Shown here piece after piece: positions 43,501 to 52,264 of a stretch of 64,000 nucleotides of DNA. Origin of the DNA: Stutzerimonas zhaodongensis (GTDB taxonomy: Bacteria > Pseudomonadota > Gammaproteobacteria > Pseudomonadales > Pseudomonadaceae); the NCBI RefSeq assembly GCF_003696365.1, contig NZ_RFFM01000002.1, positions 496,001 through 560,000 on the forward strand, given 5' to 3'. The notes beneath the pieces are model-generated. The model did not search any database. It saw only the letters and a program-made list of their open reading frames with translations, and was not told where the DNA came from. Position numbers and translations under genes: made by a program. How positions within the stretch are numbered: position 1 is the stretch's first letter; every line of letters begins with the position of its first letter.

Positions 43501-43582
43501 CGCCGACTATGGCCATCAGCAGCATCAGATAGATGACAATCTGCCGGTTCCCCAGGGCCCATGCGGAGAGATTGAAGCGCAT
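40508..43582 (-). CDS. RND efflux transporter permease (AcrB/MexB superfamily)
   Basis: Inner-membrane proton-driven efflux pump, 1024 residues, complete. Twelve helices in two halves, each with a large periplasmic loop: TM1 at about 13-30 and the TM4 motif LGLMVDDAIIAVE at about residues 397-409 with the proton-relay Asp pair near 401-402. It resembles the MdtB/TriC/VexF-like subgroup (start FNLSAWALGNRQIVIYLMLL) more than MexB. It follows the adaptor gene by 5 nt. No outer-membrane factor is encoded here, so a TolC/OprM-type protein from elsewhere is presumably used. Substrates are unknown. Confidence 0.94.
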   Translation of the reverse strand: MRFNLSAWALGNRQIVIYLMLLMAIVGALSYSKLGQSEDPPFTFKAMVIQTQWPGATAEEMSRQVTERIEKKLMETGEYERIVSFSRPGESNVTFMARDSMRSEQIPDLWYQIRKKIGDIRHTLPAGVQGPFFNDEFGTTFGNIYALTGQGFDYAVLKDYADRIQLQLQRVKNVGKVELIGLQDEKIWIELSNVKLATLGVPLEAVKQALEAQNTVMSAGFVETVSDRVQLRVTGSFETVKEIRDFPIRVAGSTFRIGDVAEVYRGFNDPPAPRMRFMGEPAIGLAVSMKAGGDILVLGDALQGEFAKLQQELPAGMELRKVSDQPAAVKTSVGEFVQVLIEALVIVLLVSFFSLGVRTGLVVALSIPLVLAMTFASMHYLDIGLHKISLGALVLALGLMVDDAIIAVEMMAIKMEQGYDRLKAASYAWTSTAFPMLTGTLITAAGFLPIATAQSSTGEYTRSIFQVVTIALIASWIAAVVFVPLLGAKLLPDLAKRHAQKHGGSEQGHDPYSTPFYQRVRRVIRFCVQRRKSVIVLTLLLFVGAIGLFRIVPQQFFPASGRLELMVDLKLAEGASLKATEAEVHRLEEMLKERAGIDNYVAYVGNGSPRFYLPLDQQLPATSFAQIVVLAESIEQREALRSWLIERLSNDFPSLRGRVSRLENGPPVGYPVQFRVTGEHIDVVRKLARQVAGKVRENPYVANVHLDWQEPSKVVLLNVDQDRARALGVSTLELSDFLRRTFTGTTAGQFREDNELIEIQLRGTAREREKLSMLPSLAIPTANGRSVPLAQVATLEYGFEEGVIWHRNRLPTVTVRADIYGDQQPASLVQQIEPSLAEVREALPGGYLLEVGGTVEDSSRGQASVNAGMPLFVIVVVSLLMLQLKSFSRSAMVFLTAPLGLIGVALFLLLFGKPFGFVAMLGTIALSGMIMRNSVILVDQIEQDIGAGQDRFNAIIDATVRRFRPIVLTALASVLAMIPLSRSVFFGPMAVAIMGGLIVATALTLLFLPALYAAWFRVKEEQQA

Positions 43583-43587
43583 GCGAA

Positions 43588-44685
43588 CTACTCCTGCGCT
43601 GCCAGTTCGACCGGACGGTTGTCCCGATCGACCGCCCTCACCGGCTGACCTTCGTGGAGCATCTGCACGCCCGCCATCACGATCCAGTCATTGGCGCCCA
43701 GGCCGCTGAATATTGGCACCAGGGTTTCGCCAAAGGCACCGGCCTGTACAGCGACCCGCTCAAGCGTGGCGTCATCCTTCACGCGCCAGACATAGGCCTG
43801 CCCCTGTTCGGCTGTGACCGCAGACAGCGGCAGGGCCAGCGGCACTTCAGCATTGTTGCGTATCGATACCAGGGCACTCTGTCCCAACTCGGCAGACACC
43901 TCGGCCGTGGTGAATGCGACGCGAGCGGAATAGGTGCGTGATTGAGGGTCGGCCGCAGGTGACAACTCGCGAATCTGCCCGGGGTACTGCTTGTCCTTCT
44001 GAGACCAGATTTCCACTGTAACCGCCTGACCGACCGAGTATCGATCCAGCGCCTGTTCAGGCAGATTGATCGCGACCTCGCGCTCGCCGTCAGCGGCGAG
44101 GATGAATGCGGTCTGGCCTGCTGCAACCACCTGCCCGACCTCTATCCGGCGCTGGGCAACGACGCCATCGTGGGTCGCACGCAGCACGGCGTAATCGACC
44201 TGGTTATGGGCGACATCGAATTCAGCTCGCGCCTGTTGCAAGCGCGCCTGAGCCGAACGAAAGGCATTCTCGGAGGAATCGAATTGTGAGCGACTGACCA
44301 GCTGTCGGTTCATCAATGTCTTGTAGCGCTCGTGCTCGGCCTGCGCGACGCGCAGATTGGCTTCCGCCGCTGCGACCTGCGCGCGGATCCCTTCGAGCTG
44401 TAATTGCACGTCCTGCGGATCGAGCTTGGCCAGCGGCTGCCCCTTGCTCACCCGATCACCGGCCTCAACCATACGCTCGGCAACTTTGCCGCCAATGCGA
44501 AAAGCCAGCTCCGGCTCATAGCGCGCATGCACCTCGCCGGGATAGCTCTCGAACGCCTCACTCGCCGGTTGCGGCTGGGTCACCATGACCGGCCTTACAG
44601 CAAGGGGCTCGGGTTCACCGTTGTTGCAACCGGCGAGCAGCGCGAGACCAATGACTCCGATGAAAGGAAGGGCATGTCGAAACAC
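43588..44685 (-). CDS. RND efflux periplasmic adaptor (membrane fusion protein)
   Basis: 365 residues. A lipoprotein signal peptide ends in LALLAGC (Cys20), so the protein is anchored to the inner membrane and works in the periplasm. The lipoyl-type half motifs GEVHARYEPELAFRIGGKV and HDGVVAQRRIEVGQVV flank a coiled-coil hairpin (about 95-165, rich in A, E, Q and R). It bridges the RND pump to an outer-membrane channel. Divergent from the tetR-type gene with a palindromic site between them. Confidence 0.94.
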   Translation of the reverse strand: MFRHALPFIGVIGLALLAGCNNGEPEPLAVRPVMVTQPQPASEAFESYPGEVHARYEPELAFRIGGKVAERMVEAGDRVSKGQPLAKLDPQDVQLQLEGIRAQVAAAEANLRVAQAEHERYKTLMNRQLVSRSQFDSSENAFRSAQARLQQARAEFDVAHNQVDYAVLRATHDGVVAQRRIEVGQVVAAGQTAFILAADGEREVAINLPEQALDRYSVGQAVTVEIWSQKDKQYPGQIRELSPAADPQSRTYSARVAFTTAEVSAELGQSALVSIRNNAEVPLALPLSAVTAEQGQAYVWRVKDDATLERVAVQAGAFGETLVPIFSGLGANDWIVMAGVQMLHEGQPVRAVDRDNRPVELAAQE

Positions 44686-44720
44686 GATAGGTCTCTCTCT
44701 GTCGCAAGGCGGGTTCTAAT

Positions 44721-44750
44721 ACTTATACTGCGCGGTATAGTAAAAATACC
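44721..44750. promoter_or_regulatory. Probable operator of the TetR regulator
   Basis: An imperfect palindrome ACTTATACTGCGCGGTATAGT at 44721-44741 (arms ACTATAC/GTATAAGT allowing three mismatched pairs), overlapped by a second inverted repeat GGTAT...ATACC at 44734-44750. It lies in the 95-nt gap between divergent tetR and adaptor genes, where such a repressor would control both. Binding is inferred. Confidence 0.6.
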
Positions 44751-44780
44751 GTACTCACCAGTCTAGTATTAAAAACGCCC

Positions 44781-45455
44781 ATGACAGAAAAGCCGCCCGC
44801 CTCCGCTGGCCCAGGTCGCCCGAAGGATCTCGCTAAGCGCGAGGCCATTCTCGAAGCCGCCCAAGTCCTATTTCTCAGCAACGGTTACGAAGGCAGCAGC
44901 ATGGAAGCCATCGCCGCAGAAGCCGGCGTTTCCAAGCTCACGCTGTACAGTCATTTCAAGGACAAGGAAGCGTTGTTCGGCGAAGCGGTGAAGACCACTT
45001 GCGAGACGCGTCTGCCGCGCAAGCTGTTCGTGCTTGCGGAGGGCTGCTCGATCCGGCAGGTGCTGCTGGATATCGGTCATGCGTTTCAGGCTTTGGTGAA
45101 CAGTCCGGAATCCATCGGGCTGCATCGCGTGATGGTGGCAATGGCGACGCAGAATCCGGCACTGTCACGCATGTTTTTCGATGCCGGTCCGCAGCGCCTG
45201 CTGTTGGATCTGGAGCAACTGCTGAGCCAGGCGAAGCAGCGCGGTCTGCTGGACATGGATGAACCCATGCGCGCCGCAGAGCACTTCTGCTCACTGATCA
45301 AGGGCGCCGCGCATTTCCGACTATTGATCGGCTACGCGGCGCTGCCTGCTCCGGGCGAAGCGCAAGAGCATGTTGAAGACTGTGTAGCGCTGTTCTTGCG
45401 GGCGTACGGTATCGGCGAGTCTTCACCCATAGCCGAGAACAGTGCGCAGCGCTGA
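44781..45455 (+). CDS. TetR/AcrR-family transcriptional repressor
   Basis: 224 residues. N-terminal helix-turn-helix at about residues 18-65: KREAILEAAQVLFLSNGYEGSSMEAIAAEAGVSKLTLYSHFKDKEALF is the family pattern with the recognition helix SKLTLYSHF. The C-terminal ligand domain resembles the AefR/TetR_C group. Divergent from the RND adaptor gene; likely represses the pump and itself through the site at 44721-44750. Confidence 0.93.
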   Translation: MTEKPPASAGPGRPKDLAKREAILEAAQVLFLSNGYEGSSMEAIAAEAGVSKLTLYSHFKDKEALFGEAVKTTCETRLPRKLFVLAEGCSIRQVLLDIGHAFQALVNSPESIGLHRVMVAMATQNPALSRMFFDAGPQRLLLDLEQLLSQAKQRGLLDMDEPMRAAEHFCSLIKGAAHFRLLIGYAALPAPGEAQEHVEDCVALFLRAYGIGESSPIAENSAQR

Positions 45456-45463
45456 ATACAGGT

Positions 45464-45483
45464 GCCCGGGAGAAAGTCCGGGC
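45464..45483. terminator. Hairpin between tetR and amt
   Basis: Arms GCCCGG (45464-45469) and CCGGGC (45478-45483) around AGAAAGT-containing loop, between convergent genes. Only a weak T-rich tail follows on the plus strand (AATTGAATTCGATTT). Confidence 0.45.
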
Positions 45484-45497
45484 AATTGAATTCGATT

Positions 45498-46706
45498 TCA
45501 GTCGTGGCTCAGTGCGCCAATACGGTGGATCGACAAGTCAGCGCCGTTGAATTCCTCTTCCTGACTCAGACGAATGCCAACCATGGCTTTAAGCAAACCA
45601 TAGACAACGAAGCCGCCGACCAGCGCTACCAACACGCCTAGCGCCGTGCCGATCAGTTGGCTGAGCATACTGATACCGCCCAACCCGCCCAGCGCCTGCT
45701 GCCCGAAAATACCGCACGCCAAGCCGCCCCATACACCGCACAGGCCGTGCAGCGGCCAAACACCAAGTACGTCGTCGATCTTCCATTTGGCTTGGGCAGC
45801 CGTAAATGCCCAGACGAACAAGGCGCCTGCCACAACTCCTGTGGCCAATGCACCAATTGGATGCATCAGATCCGACCCGGCGCAGATCGCTACCAGCCCA
45901 GCCAGTGGACCGTTATGGAGAAAGCCTGGGTCGTTACGACCGACTGCCCATGCCGCCGCCGTTCCGCCGACCATCGCCATCAGCGAATTGATCGCGACCA
46001 GGCCGCTGACGCCCTCTAATGTCTGAGCACTCATCACGTTGAATCCGAACCAGCCCACGATCAGGATCCAGGAGCCCAGCGCGAGAAACGGAATGTTCGA
46101 CGGAGCGAAAGCTACCAGCCTCCCCTCACGATAGCGGCCATTGCGACGACCTAGCAGCAGCACTGCGCCGAACGCCAGCCAACCGCCCATTCCGTGCACT
46201 ACAACCGAGCCGGCGAAGTCATGAAACGGCGCACCGAACTGTGCTTGCAGCCAGTCTTGCAAGCCGAAATTGCCGTTCCACATCAAGCCTTCGTAGAAGG
46301 GATAGATGAAGGCAACAATCAACAATGTGGCGCACAGCTGCGGGCCGAACTTAGCGCGCTCGGCGATTCCGCCTGAAATGATTGCCGGGATGGCGGCTGC
46401 GAAGGTCAGCAGGAAGAAGAACTTGACCAGTGAATAGCCGTTGTCGGCAATCAGCTGATCCGCCGGCTGGACGAAGGTGACACCGTAGGCCACCCAATAG
46501 CCGATGAAAAAATAGGCCAGGGTCGACACGGCGAAATCCGCGATGATTTTCGACAGGGCATTCACTTGGTTCTTCAAGCGAACGGTGCCCACCTCAAGAA
46601 AAGCGAACCCGGCATGCATGGCTAGCACCATGACAGCGCCCATCAGAATGAAAAGAGTGTTTGCCCCGTGTACCAGCACCTCTACAGCACTGCTTGGATT
46701 TTCCAT
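45498..46706 (-). CDS. amtB: Ammonium transporter (Amt family)
   Basis: 402 residues from the ATG at 46706, preceded by AGGAC; the longer in-frame start is less likely. Eleven helices. MHAGFAFLEVGTVRLKN is the Amt signature near residue 35, and the later DFAGSVVVHGMGGWLAFGA carries the first pore His (Asp and His conserved). The C-terminal tail is short (LSQEEEFNGADLSIHRIGA). No glnK is adjacent, unlike the classic glnK-amtB operon, so this may be a secondary Amt paralogue. The gene symbol denotes the family. Confidence 0.9.
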   Translation of the reverse strand: MENPSSAVEVLVHGANTLFILMGAVMVLAMHAGFAFLEVGTVRLKNQVNALSKIIADFAVSTLAYFFIGYWVAYGVTFVQPADQLIADNGYSLVKFFFLLTFAAAIPAIISGGIAERAKFGPQLCATLLIVAFIYPFYEGLMWNGNFGLQDWLQAQFGAPFHDFAGSVVVHGMGGWLAFGAVLLLGRRNGRYREGRLVAFAPSNIPFLALGSWILIVGWFGFNVMSAQTLEGVSGLVAINSLMAMVGGTAAAWAVGRNDPGFLHNGPLAGLVAICAGSDLMHPIGALATGVVAGALFVWAFTAAQAKWKIDDVLGVWPLHGLCGVWGGLACGIFGQQALGGLGGISMLSQLIGTALGVLVALVGGFVVYGLLKAMVGIRLSQEEEFNGADLSIHRIGALSHD

Positions 46707-47047
46707 CGACTGCGTCCTACTGATGAATCGCACCAAAACAGCAACTCAAGCCAGCAAGACGCACCAGAATGCATCAACCACAAGCCATGACTTGCCTACT
46801 CTCTTTGCAAAGGCTCATGAGTCGATGCGATTTTCATCCCGCATCGTTACGGCCAGGCCCGCAGAGGCTATTTTGCAAAGGCAACGCATGCTTTTTGCGC
46901 CCTTTGAGGGCTTGCGACCAAGAATGCGCACCACGCAAAAGCAATTCTTGTACCAGCGAAACGGTGGGTCGAACCAAAGTGATGCAGGCATGCGGAGCAC
47001 CAGCGGCACGCACGGCAAAGTGATGTGCGACGTGCGCTGGTTTGGAA
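46707..47047. other. Intergenic region upstream of amtB
   Basis: 341 nt between amtB (upstream side) and the end of dgt; open frames here lack ribosome sites and familiar residues. Three GCACC half-sites (46730, 46761 and 46928) resemble one arm of NtrC sites, but no full palindrome and no sigma54 -24/-12 element with correct spacing was found. A short palindrome CTTTGCAAAG lies near 46800-46815 and GCCCTTTGAGGGC near 46899-46911. Confidence 0.45.
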
Positions 47048-48544
47048 CTAGAGCGCGGAAAGGGTCCGATACTCGTCCTGGGCCAACTGATCGGTCATCC
47101 CGCTGACAAAGTCCTGCAGCATCCTGCAGCGGTAATAGAACTCCCATAACGAACGGTCGGAGCTGCCCTCAGGGAGTCTCTTTGTAGCCTCGTCGTAGGC
47201 CTTGATCAGCTGACTGGGTAGCCGACGCGCCAGCATTTGCAAATGCGGCTCGCTGCGACAAACGCCCTCGGTCAACGCCTGAAAGGTAGCCGGCGCGACG
47301 GTGAGCAGCGGCGCGTAGGTGTCCAGCAACCCTTGCAGGATGCGGTAACCCTGCAGTTGTAGAGTTTCCACTTCGCGATGGCAGAACACACGGTCCATCG
47401 CGACATCCTTGAATGTCTGCACAATGGCGTTGGGCAAACTGTCGTCCTCGAGCAGCGCACGATCCAATGTGCCGTGGTAGACGGCGTCTATATGCTCGAT
47501 GAATTGATGAGCCGCATGTTGCACCAGCGGGTGAACCATGTTCACCCGTAGCCAGATGAAGAACTCACCAACCTTGTTGATTGGCTCCTTGTTCGCACGC
47601 GACAGTGCATAGTCGACCATGCCGCGAAAACTGCGGCCCGTGGGAGCGATTGGGTCGTCCGGCGAGGCGTGCTCAGCAAACTTGGCAACCAGCAGCTGCG
47701 CCAGTTGCTCGATGGTGAAGATGCCCTTTTCTACCGAATCCTCGATATCAGCCAGGCAGTAAGCAATGTCATCGGCCGCTTCCATGATGTAGGCAACCGG
47801 ATGGCGAGTTCCGGGCTGCAGCCCCAACGCGGCTTGAAGGTCGGCCACGAAGGGTTCTTCGGACAGGTAAAAACCCGGTTTCTTCAGCAGGTAGGATCCC
47901 GGTGCCCCCTTGACCGGTTTCGGTGCATAGGCTGCACGCACGTACTTGAGCAAGCCGGCCGTCTGCGTGTAGGTGAGATTCAGCCGCAGCAGGCTCACTA
48001 CCAATCGAATCGCCTGAGCGTTGCCCTCGAACTGCTGCAGATCTTTCAGCATGCGACACCGCAATTGCGTGTCGCCCTGCCCGCCCGGCACTGCCGCATC
48101 GAACATCGCTTCCAGATTTCGAGTAAACCACTCGCCAATGGCAAACTCGCCGAAATGCCCGAACGGCGGATTGCCGATGTCGTGCATCAGACAGGTCATC
48201 TCGACCAGGCTTTCCAGTGCGCCCTCGAGCCCATCAAGACCATAGCGAGCAGCATTGTCACCGAGCTGCTTGTACAGGGTGCGAACGATGAAACGGCCGG
48301 TCTGTTGCACTTCAAGTGAATGCGTTAGGCGACTGCGCACCGCGGCATTGCGCTCCAGAGGAAACACCTGGGTCTTTTGTTGCAGACGGCGTACAGCGGC
48401 GGAGTTGATGATTCGCCCGCGATCACTCTCAAGCTGATCGATGACCAGTGACAGATCGCCCTCCGAAGCCTTGAGGCCCTCCTCGGCTCGCCCATAGGGT
48501 CGTTGGCGGGAAATCTTGTCCTTGAAGTTCACAGACCCCGGCAT
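47048..48544 (-). CDS. dgt: dGTPase-like deoxynucleoside triphosphohydrolase (HD domain)
   Basis: 498 residues from the ATG at 48544 (MPGSVNFKDKISRQRPYG); alternatives at 48559 (ATG) and 48565 (TTG) add only a few residues. Hydrolyses dNTPs to nucleosides and triphosphate. HD metal-site motifs: RLTHSLEVQQ (His), CLMHDIGNPPFGHFGE (His-Asp), and later ADDIAYCLADIEDS (Asp). The length fits Dgt. It matters for dNTP pool control and in some bacteria for phage resistance. Divergent from the small gene at 48658. Confidence 0.93.
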   Translation of the reverse strand: MPGSVNFKDKISRQRPYGRAEEGLKASEGDLSLVIDQLESDRGRIINSAAVRRLQQKTQVFPLERNAAVRSRLTHSLEVQQTGRFIVRTLYKQLGDNAARYGLDGLEGALESLVEMTCLMHDIGNPPFGHFGEFAIGEWFTRNLEAMFDAAVPGGQGDTQLRCRMLKDLQQFEGNAQAIRLVVSLLRLNLTYTQTAGLLKYVRAAYAPKPVKGAPGSYLLKKPGFYLSEEPFVADLQAALGLQPGTRHPVAYIMEAADDIAYCLADIEDSVEKGIFTIEQLAQLLVAKFAEHASPDDPIAPTGRSFRGMVDYALSRANKEPINKVGEFFIWLRVNMVHPLVQHAAHQFIEHIDAVYHGTLDRALLEDDSLPNAIVQTFKDVAMDRVFCHREVETLQLQGYRILQGLLDTYAPLLTVAPATFQALTEGVCRSEPHLQMLARRLPSQLIKAYDEATKRLPEGSSDRSLWEFYYRCRMLQDFVSGMTDQLAQDEYRTLSAL

Positions 48545-48657
48545 GGCTCGCACTCGCATATCCAAAGAAGGGCGAGCCTAGCGCGGCCTGAAGGCTTTAC
48601 CAAGCGATCAGCTCGGTCGGGTGGTTTAGAATCGCGACTTGGCAATAGGAGCAGAAC

Positions 48658-48846
48658 ATGAGCCGGTCAGCTTTTCATCAGCAACATGCCGAGCGGGCGA
48701 CGGCAGAAGCACAACGTTTGATCGATCAACGATCGGCATTGGGCGCACGCTGGTTGTCCTGGGTAGCCAGTGAGCTGTATCAGCTCACACCTCCGGAATA
48801 TGCGGCCATGGTTCGCCGAGAGCTGGCCAGGTTGAACGCAGGCTGA
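48658..48846 (+). CDS. Small conserved-type hypothetical protein
   Basis: 62 residues, charged and helical, with the C-terminal stretch LTPPEYAAMVRRELARLNAG. A good AGGAG lies 8 nt before the ATG. No named domain; it may be a DNA/RNA-associated or regulatory small protein, but this is a guess. It is 40 nt before the MOSC gene on the same strand and divergent from dgt. Start and frame look real. Confidence 0.65.
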   Translation: MSRSAFHQQHAERATAEAQRLIDQRSALGARWLSWVASELYQLTPPEYAAMVRRELARLNAG

Positions 48847-48886
48847 GCGAGGCGCGATCATCATTCACTCCCATCCGGATGACCTC

Positions 48887-49564
48887 ATGCAATGGTCGGT
48901 TGAAGGCCCCTTCATTCGCGAGCGATTGCTACGGCTACCGGGCACTGACAAAGCCTCTGCCATCGATAAACAGCGGGCTCAGGGCGATGTCTGGCTCGAC
49001 CTAGACGGTCTGCAAGGCGATCGCGTAGCCGACCGCCGTTTTCATGGTGGGCCTGATCGCAGCCTCTGCCATTATCCGGTCGAACATTACCGGGTCTGGC
49101 TGGACCTCTTTCCGCATCTTCAGTCACTTGGCCCGGCCGCCTTCGGCGAGAATCTTTCCACACGTGGGCTCGACGAGCGCCAAGTGTGCATTGGCGATCG
49201 CTTTGGTTGGGGCGATGCGTTGATTGAAGTCAGCCAGCCACGCTCGCCTTGCAGCAACCTCGACCGGCGCCATAACGCTCGCGGCCTGGCACGCCAGCTG
49301 GCGCGTAGCGGCCGGACCGGTTGGCTGTATCGAACCCTGAAACCTGGCGTTATCACTCCTGGCGCTGAGCTGCAGTTGCTTGAGCGCCCATGCCCCAACG
49401 CCAGCGTGCTTCGTGTGTGGCGCAGTTTCGTCGATGATGCCGTCAGCGACGCCGACCTCGGCTGGTTGCAGGAGCTGCAGCCGCTGGCCAGTGAATACCG
49501 CTCGCGTTTCAGACAGCGCCTCGATGCGAGACGCCGACTACAGGATCAAGGCGCCCTTTTCTGA
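48887..49564 (+). CDS. MOSC-domain protein (YiiM-like)
   Basis: 225 residues. MOSC domain at about residues 20-160 with LDGLQGDRVADRRFHGGPDR and the conserved Cys in SQPRSPCSNLDRRH (about residue 122), the proposed molybdenum-cofactor sulfur site. The C-terminal 3-alpha domain follows. E. coli YiiM reduces N-hydroxylated bases such as 6-hydroxylaminopurine; a similar detoxifying role is possible. It follows the 62-residue gene. Confidence 0.9.
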   Translation: MQWSVEGPFIRERLLRLPGTDKASAIDKQRAQGDVWLDLDGLQGDRVADRRFHGGPDRSLCHYPVEHYRVWLDLFPHLQSLGPAAFGENLSTRGLDERQVCIGDRFGWGDALIEVSQPRSPCSNLDRRHNARGLARQLARSGRTGWLYRTLKPGVITPGAELQLLERPCPNASVLRVWRSFVDDAVSDADLGWLQELQPLASEYRSRFRQRLDARRRLQDQGALF

Positions 49565-49706
49565 AATGGCGAGCGGCGTCGTGCCGCTATTCAGCGGGCG
49601 CCGTAGCCAGGACAATGCCCGTATCGAAGCGCCCTCATAGAAGGGTGCCGGCTGCATTGGCAGCGAGCCTTGCGTGTAAATCTTCCTGTCCCTATGCGAG
49701 GTTTAC

Positions 49707-50027
49707 ATGAGCATCACATCCGCCGACATTTGCCAGGCTGCCGACCGCCTGCAGGGTTTCGTGGGCTTCAACGAGAAAAAGGGCAAACACATCGTCCGTT
49801 TCAGCGAGGATTCGTTCGGAATGGATGTCGCCGACGCCAGCATCACACCCGCCAGAGAATTTGTCTGGCAACCGCTGGATGGGCAACTGATGACGCTCAA
49901 GCGCGAACTCATTCAGCTGCTGATCGACCAGAACGTGAATGACCGCCTTGGCCTCTGCGAACCCCTCATGGCGTACATGCGGCGTGATGATCTTCCCGAG
50001 ATTCAGGCACAACGGATCCCGCGCTGA
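49707..50027 (+). CDS. Hypothetical protein upstream of a chemoreceptor
   Basis: 106 residues, acidic and soluble, beginning MSITSADICQAADRLQGFV. GAGG is 7-10 nt before the ATG. No recognised family. Features: FSEDSFGMDVADASITP, then a helical C-terminal half rich in Leu. It is 134 nt before the chemoreceptor gene on the same strand; whether the two are linked is unknown. Confidence 0.65.
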   Translation: MSITSADICQAADRLQGFVGFNEKKGKHIVRFSEDSFGMDVADASITPAREFVWQPLDGQLMTLKRELIQLLIDQNVNDRLGLCEPLMAYMRRDDLPEIQAQRIPR

Positions 50028-50161
50028 TCAACCCCAACATCAGGACCGCCTGCCGAATAGTCACACAAGTCATCAGACAACACCTCAAGGAACAGCAGGT
50101 TCAGCCGATGTCGTTCTACGAACCATCGTCATCGGCACCCTGCCCTTCTTGAGGAACAACA

Positions 50162-52084
50162 ATGAAAAATCTCAAGGTCAGCTACAAGCTGGCTCTAGGC
50201 TTCGCCGCGGTATTGCTGCTCACCATCTGTGTAGCCGTGATCGGCGTGCTTAGCATGGATGCGCTGATTTCGCGCAGTGACAAGGCGCAGACCGCTGAGA
50301 ATCTGCTCAACGAAGCCAATCAGATCCGCTACGCCCAGGTGCGATTCGAAGAGCATGGCGATACCAAGTTCGTCGCCCAAGTAAACGAATCGGTAGGCAG
50401 GATCGCTGAACTTGTCGAACAACGCAGAGCTACGTTCTCCGAGCCGCAAGACCGCGAATATCTGGAGACCATCGCCAGCGAGGCGCGCAACTACCAGAGC
50501 GCGTTCGACAAACTGGTGGCACTGCACGCATTGAAGAAGCAGACCCGCGCCAACTGGGTCGAGACCGGCAACACCACTGATAAATTGATCGCTGACCTGG
50601 AGCGCCGTTGGAACGGCGTGTATGGCAATCCGGTTCTGCACCCCACAAGCGATGTAGCCAACATTGCCCTGCTCACTACCGAGCTCTCCAAGCAGAACCG
50701 CCTGCTGCGCTTCACGGTTCGGGGCTACCTCATGGAGGAGTCGGAGCCGGCGCTTCAAACGCTGAACCAGCAGTTCGATAACCTGACTGCCGCCATCGCG
50801 CCGCTGGAGGATGAGTTGATCGGCCCACAGGCCGCAAGCCTGACGGCGCTGAAGGCCAGCGCCACCGCATACGTCGAGCTGGTCAAGAAGCTGCCACCCA
50901 TCGTTTCCGCCCAACAGCAGGCGCATCAGGACATGGAGGCGATTTTCGCCAAGTTGTACGAACAGGCGCAGGGCATCATTTCAAGCCAGACGAAGAAACG
51001 TGCCGAAGACGCCACCTCCAAAAAGCTACAGGTTGTAGTGATCACACTGCTCGCCATTGTACTTGGCGTACTGATCGGCGGTCTGATCGTCCGGCAGATC
51101 ACGCAGCCGCTCAACCAGGCGGTACGCATTGCGGAGAAAATCGGTTCCGGGGACATGACCGGGCAAGCACCAGAGCCGCGTAAAGACGAGTTCGGTAAGC
51201 TGCTGCAAGCACTGGACAAGACGCGTGGCAGCCTGCAATCACTTATCGGGCAGGTTGGCGGTATCACCACCCAACTGGCAACCGCCTCAGAAGAACTTTC
51301 GGCCGTAACTGCACAAACCAGCGCCGGTGTAGCCAGTCAGCGTCAGGAGACCGATCAGGTCGCTACGGCCATGCACGAGATGACCGCCACGGTTCAGGAG
51401 GTCGCCCGCAACGCAGAGGAGGCCTCGGGTGCTGCCCTTCGTGCCGACCAGCAGGCGGCCAAAGGCAACACGGTGGTACAGCGCGCGCTGTCTCAGATCG
51501 ACAAGCTATCGAGCGAGGTCACGCTGTCGGCAGAAGCCATGGCCCAGCTCAATCAGGAAACCGACGGCATCAGCACGGTGCTGACCGTCATCAACGGTAT
51601 CGCCGAACAGACCAACCTGCTCGCACTGAATGCGGCTATCGAAGCCGCACGCGCCGGTGAAGCCGGTCGGGGGTTTGCCGTTGTGGCTGATGAGGTCCGT
51701 GGCCTTGCCCAACGTACCCAGCAGTCCACCGCGCAGATCGAGGCGCTGATTGCCAATCTGCAGAAGGGTGCACGCAATGCTTCCGGCATGATGGACAGCA
51801 GCAGCAGTCTGGCTCGAGATACCGTCTCGCTCGCAAGGGATGTGGGCGCAGAGCTGCAAGCCATCACTGAAACCGTCTCGGTCATCCAGGCGATGAACCA
51901 GCAGATCGCCACAGCCGCCGAACAACAGAGCTCGGTTGCCGAGGAAATCAATCGGAGCGTGCTTAGCGTACGCGACGTAGCGGATCAATCAGCCGAAGCG
52001 GCACAGGAGACCGCATCCGCCACGGCCCGCCTGGCTCAGTTGGGCGGCGAGCTGCAAACGCTGATCGGACGGTTCAAGGTGTAA
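50162..52084 (+). CDS. Methyl-accepting chemotaxis protein with HBM-type sensor domain
   Basis: 640-residue transmembrane chemoreceptor. TM1 at about residues 9-31, a periplasmic helical domain of about 250 residues (35-285), TM2 at about 287-310, HAMP to about 365, and the signalling domain with the hairpin tip motif [20 protein letters not shown]. The all-helical domain size fits the HBM (McpS-like) class that senses organic acids. No C-terminal pentapeptide for CheR/CheB. No che genes are near, so it joins a core pathway elsewhere. Confidence 0.92.
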   Translation: MKNLKVSYKLALGFAAVLLLTICVAVIGVLSMDALISRSDKAQTAENLLNEANQIRYAQVRFEEHGDTKFVAQVNESVGRIAELVEQRRATFSEPQDREYLETIASEARNYQSAFDKLVALHALKKQTRANWVETGNTTDKLIADLERRWNGVYGNPVLHPTSDVANIALLTTELSKQNRLLRFTVRGYLMEESEPALQTLNQQFDNLTAAIAPLEDELIGPQAASLTALKASATAYVELVKKLPPIVSAQQQAHQDMEAIFAKLYEQAQGIISSQTKKRAEDATSKKLQVVVITLLAIVLGVLIGGLIVRQITQPLNQAVRIAEKIGSGDMTGQAPEPRKDEFGKLLQALDKTRGSLQSLIGQVGGITTQLATASEELSAVTAQTSAGVASQRQETDQVATAMHEMTATVQEVARNAEEASGAALRADQQAAKGNTVVQRALSQIDKLSSEVTLSAEAMAQLNQETDGISTVLTVINGIAEQTNLLALNAAIEAARAGEAGRGFAVVADEVRGLAQRTQQSTAQIEALIANLQKGARNASGMMDSSSSLARDTVSLARDVGAELQAITETVSVIQAMNQQIATAAEQQSSVAEEINRSVLSVRDVADQSAEAAQETASATARLAQLGGELQTLIGRFKV

Positions 52085-52095
52085 GTCAACACTCA

Positions 52096-52139
52096 CCGGA
52101 TTGGCTGGACACGACAGAATTTGTCGCTATCCAATCCGG
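52096..52139 (+). terminator. Stem-loop downstream of the chemoreceptor
   Basis: Arms CCGGATTGG (52096-52104) and CCAATCCGG (52131-52139), with a nested CGACA/TGTCG hairpin inside, 11 nt after the stop. No run of T follows directly, so it may be a terminator or an mRNA-stabilising structure. Confidence 0.55.
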
Positions 52140-52264
52140 GTTATCAGGCGTAGGCTCGATCCATACTGTTTACCGATCTTCACGCTCACGCCGAGGTGCG
52201 CTGGCCACAGAGCAGACCCCACGCAGGGATGCGCAATCAAGCCATTGATCCGCGAGGCAACACC

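Noticed and set aside
42221..43648. 475-codon plus-strand frame antisense to the RND pump
   Set aside because: His/Arg/Gln-rich nonsense composition; the minus-strand pump is certain.
46707..47047. Possible sigma54 promoter for amtB
   Set aside because: TGGC...TGCA-like pairs exist but the GG-to-GC spacing is 8 or 12 nt rather than 10.
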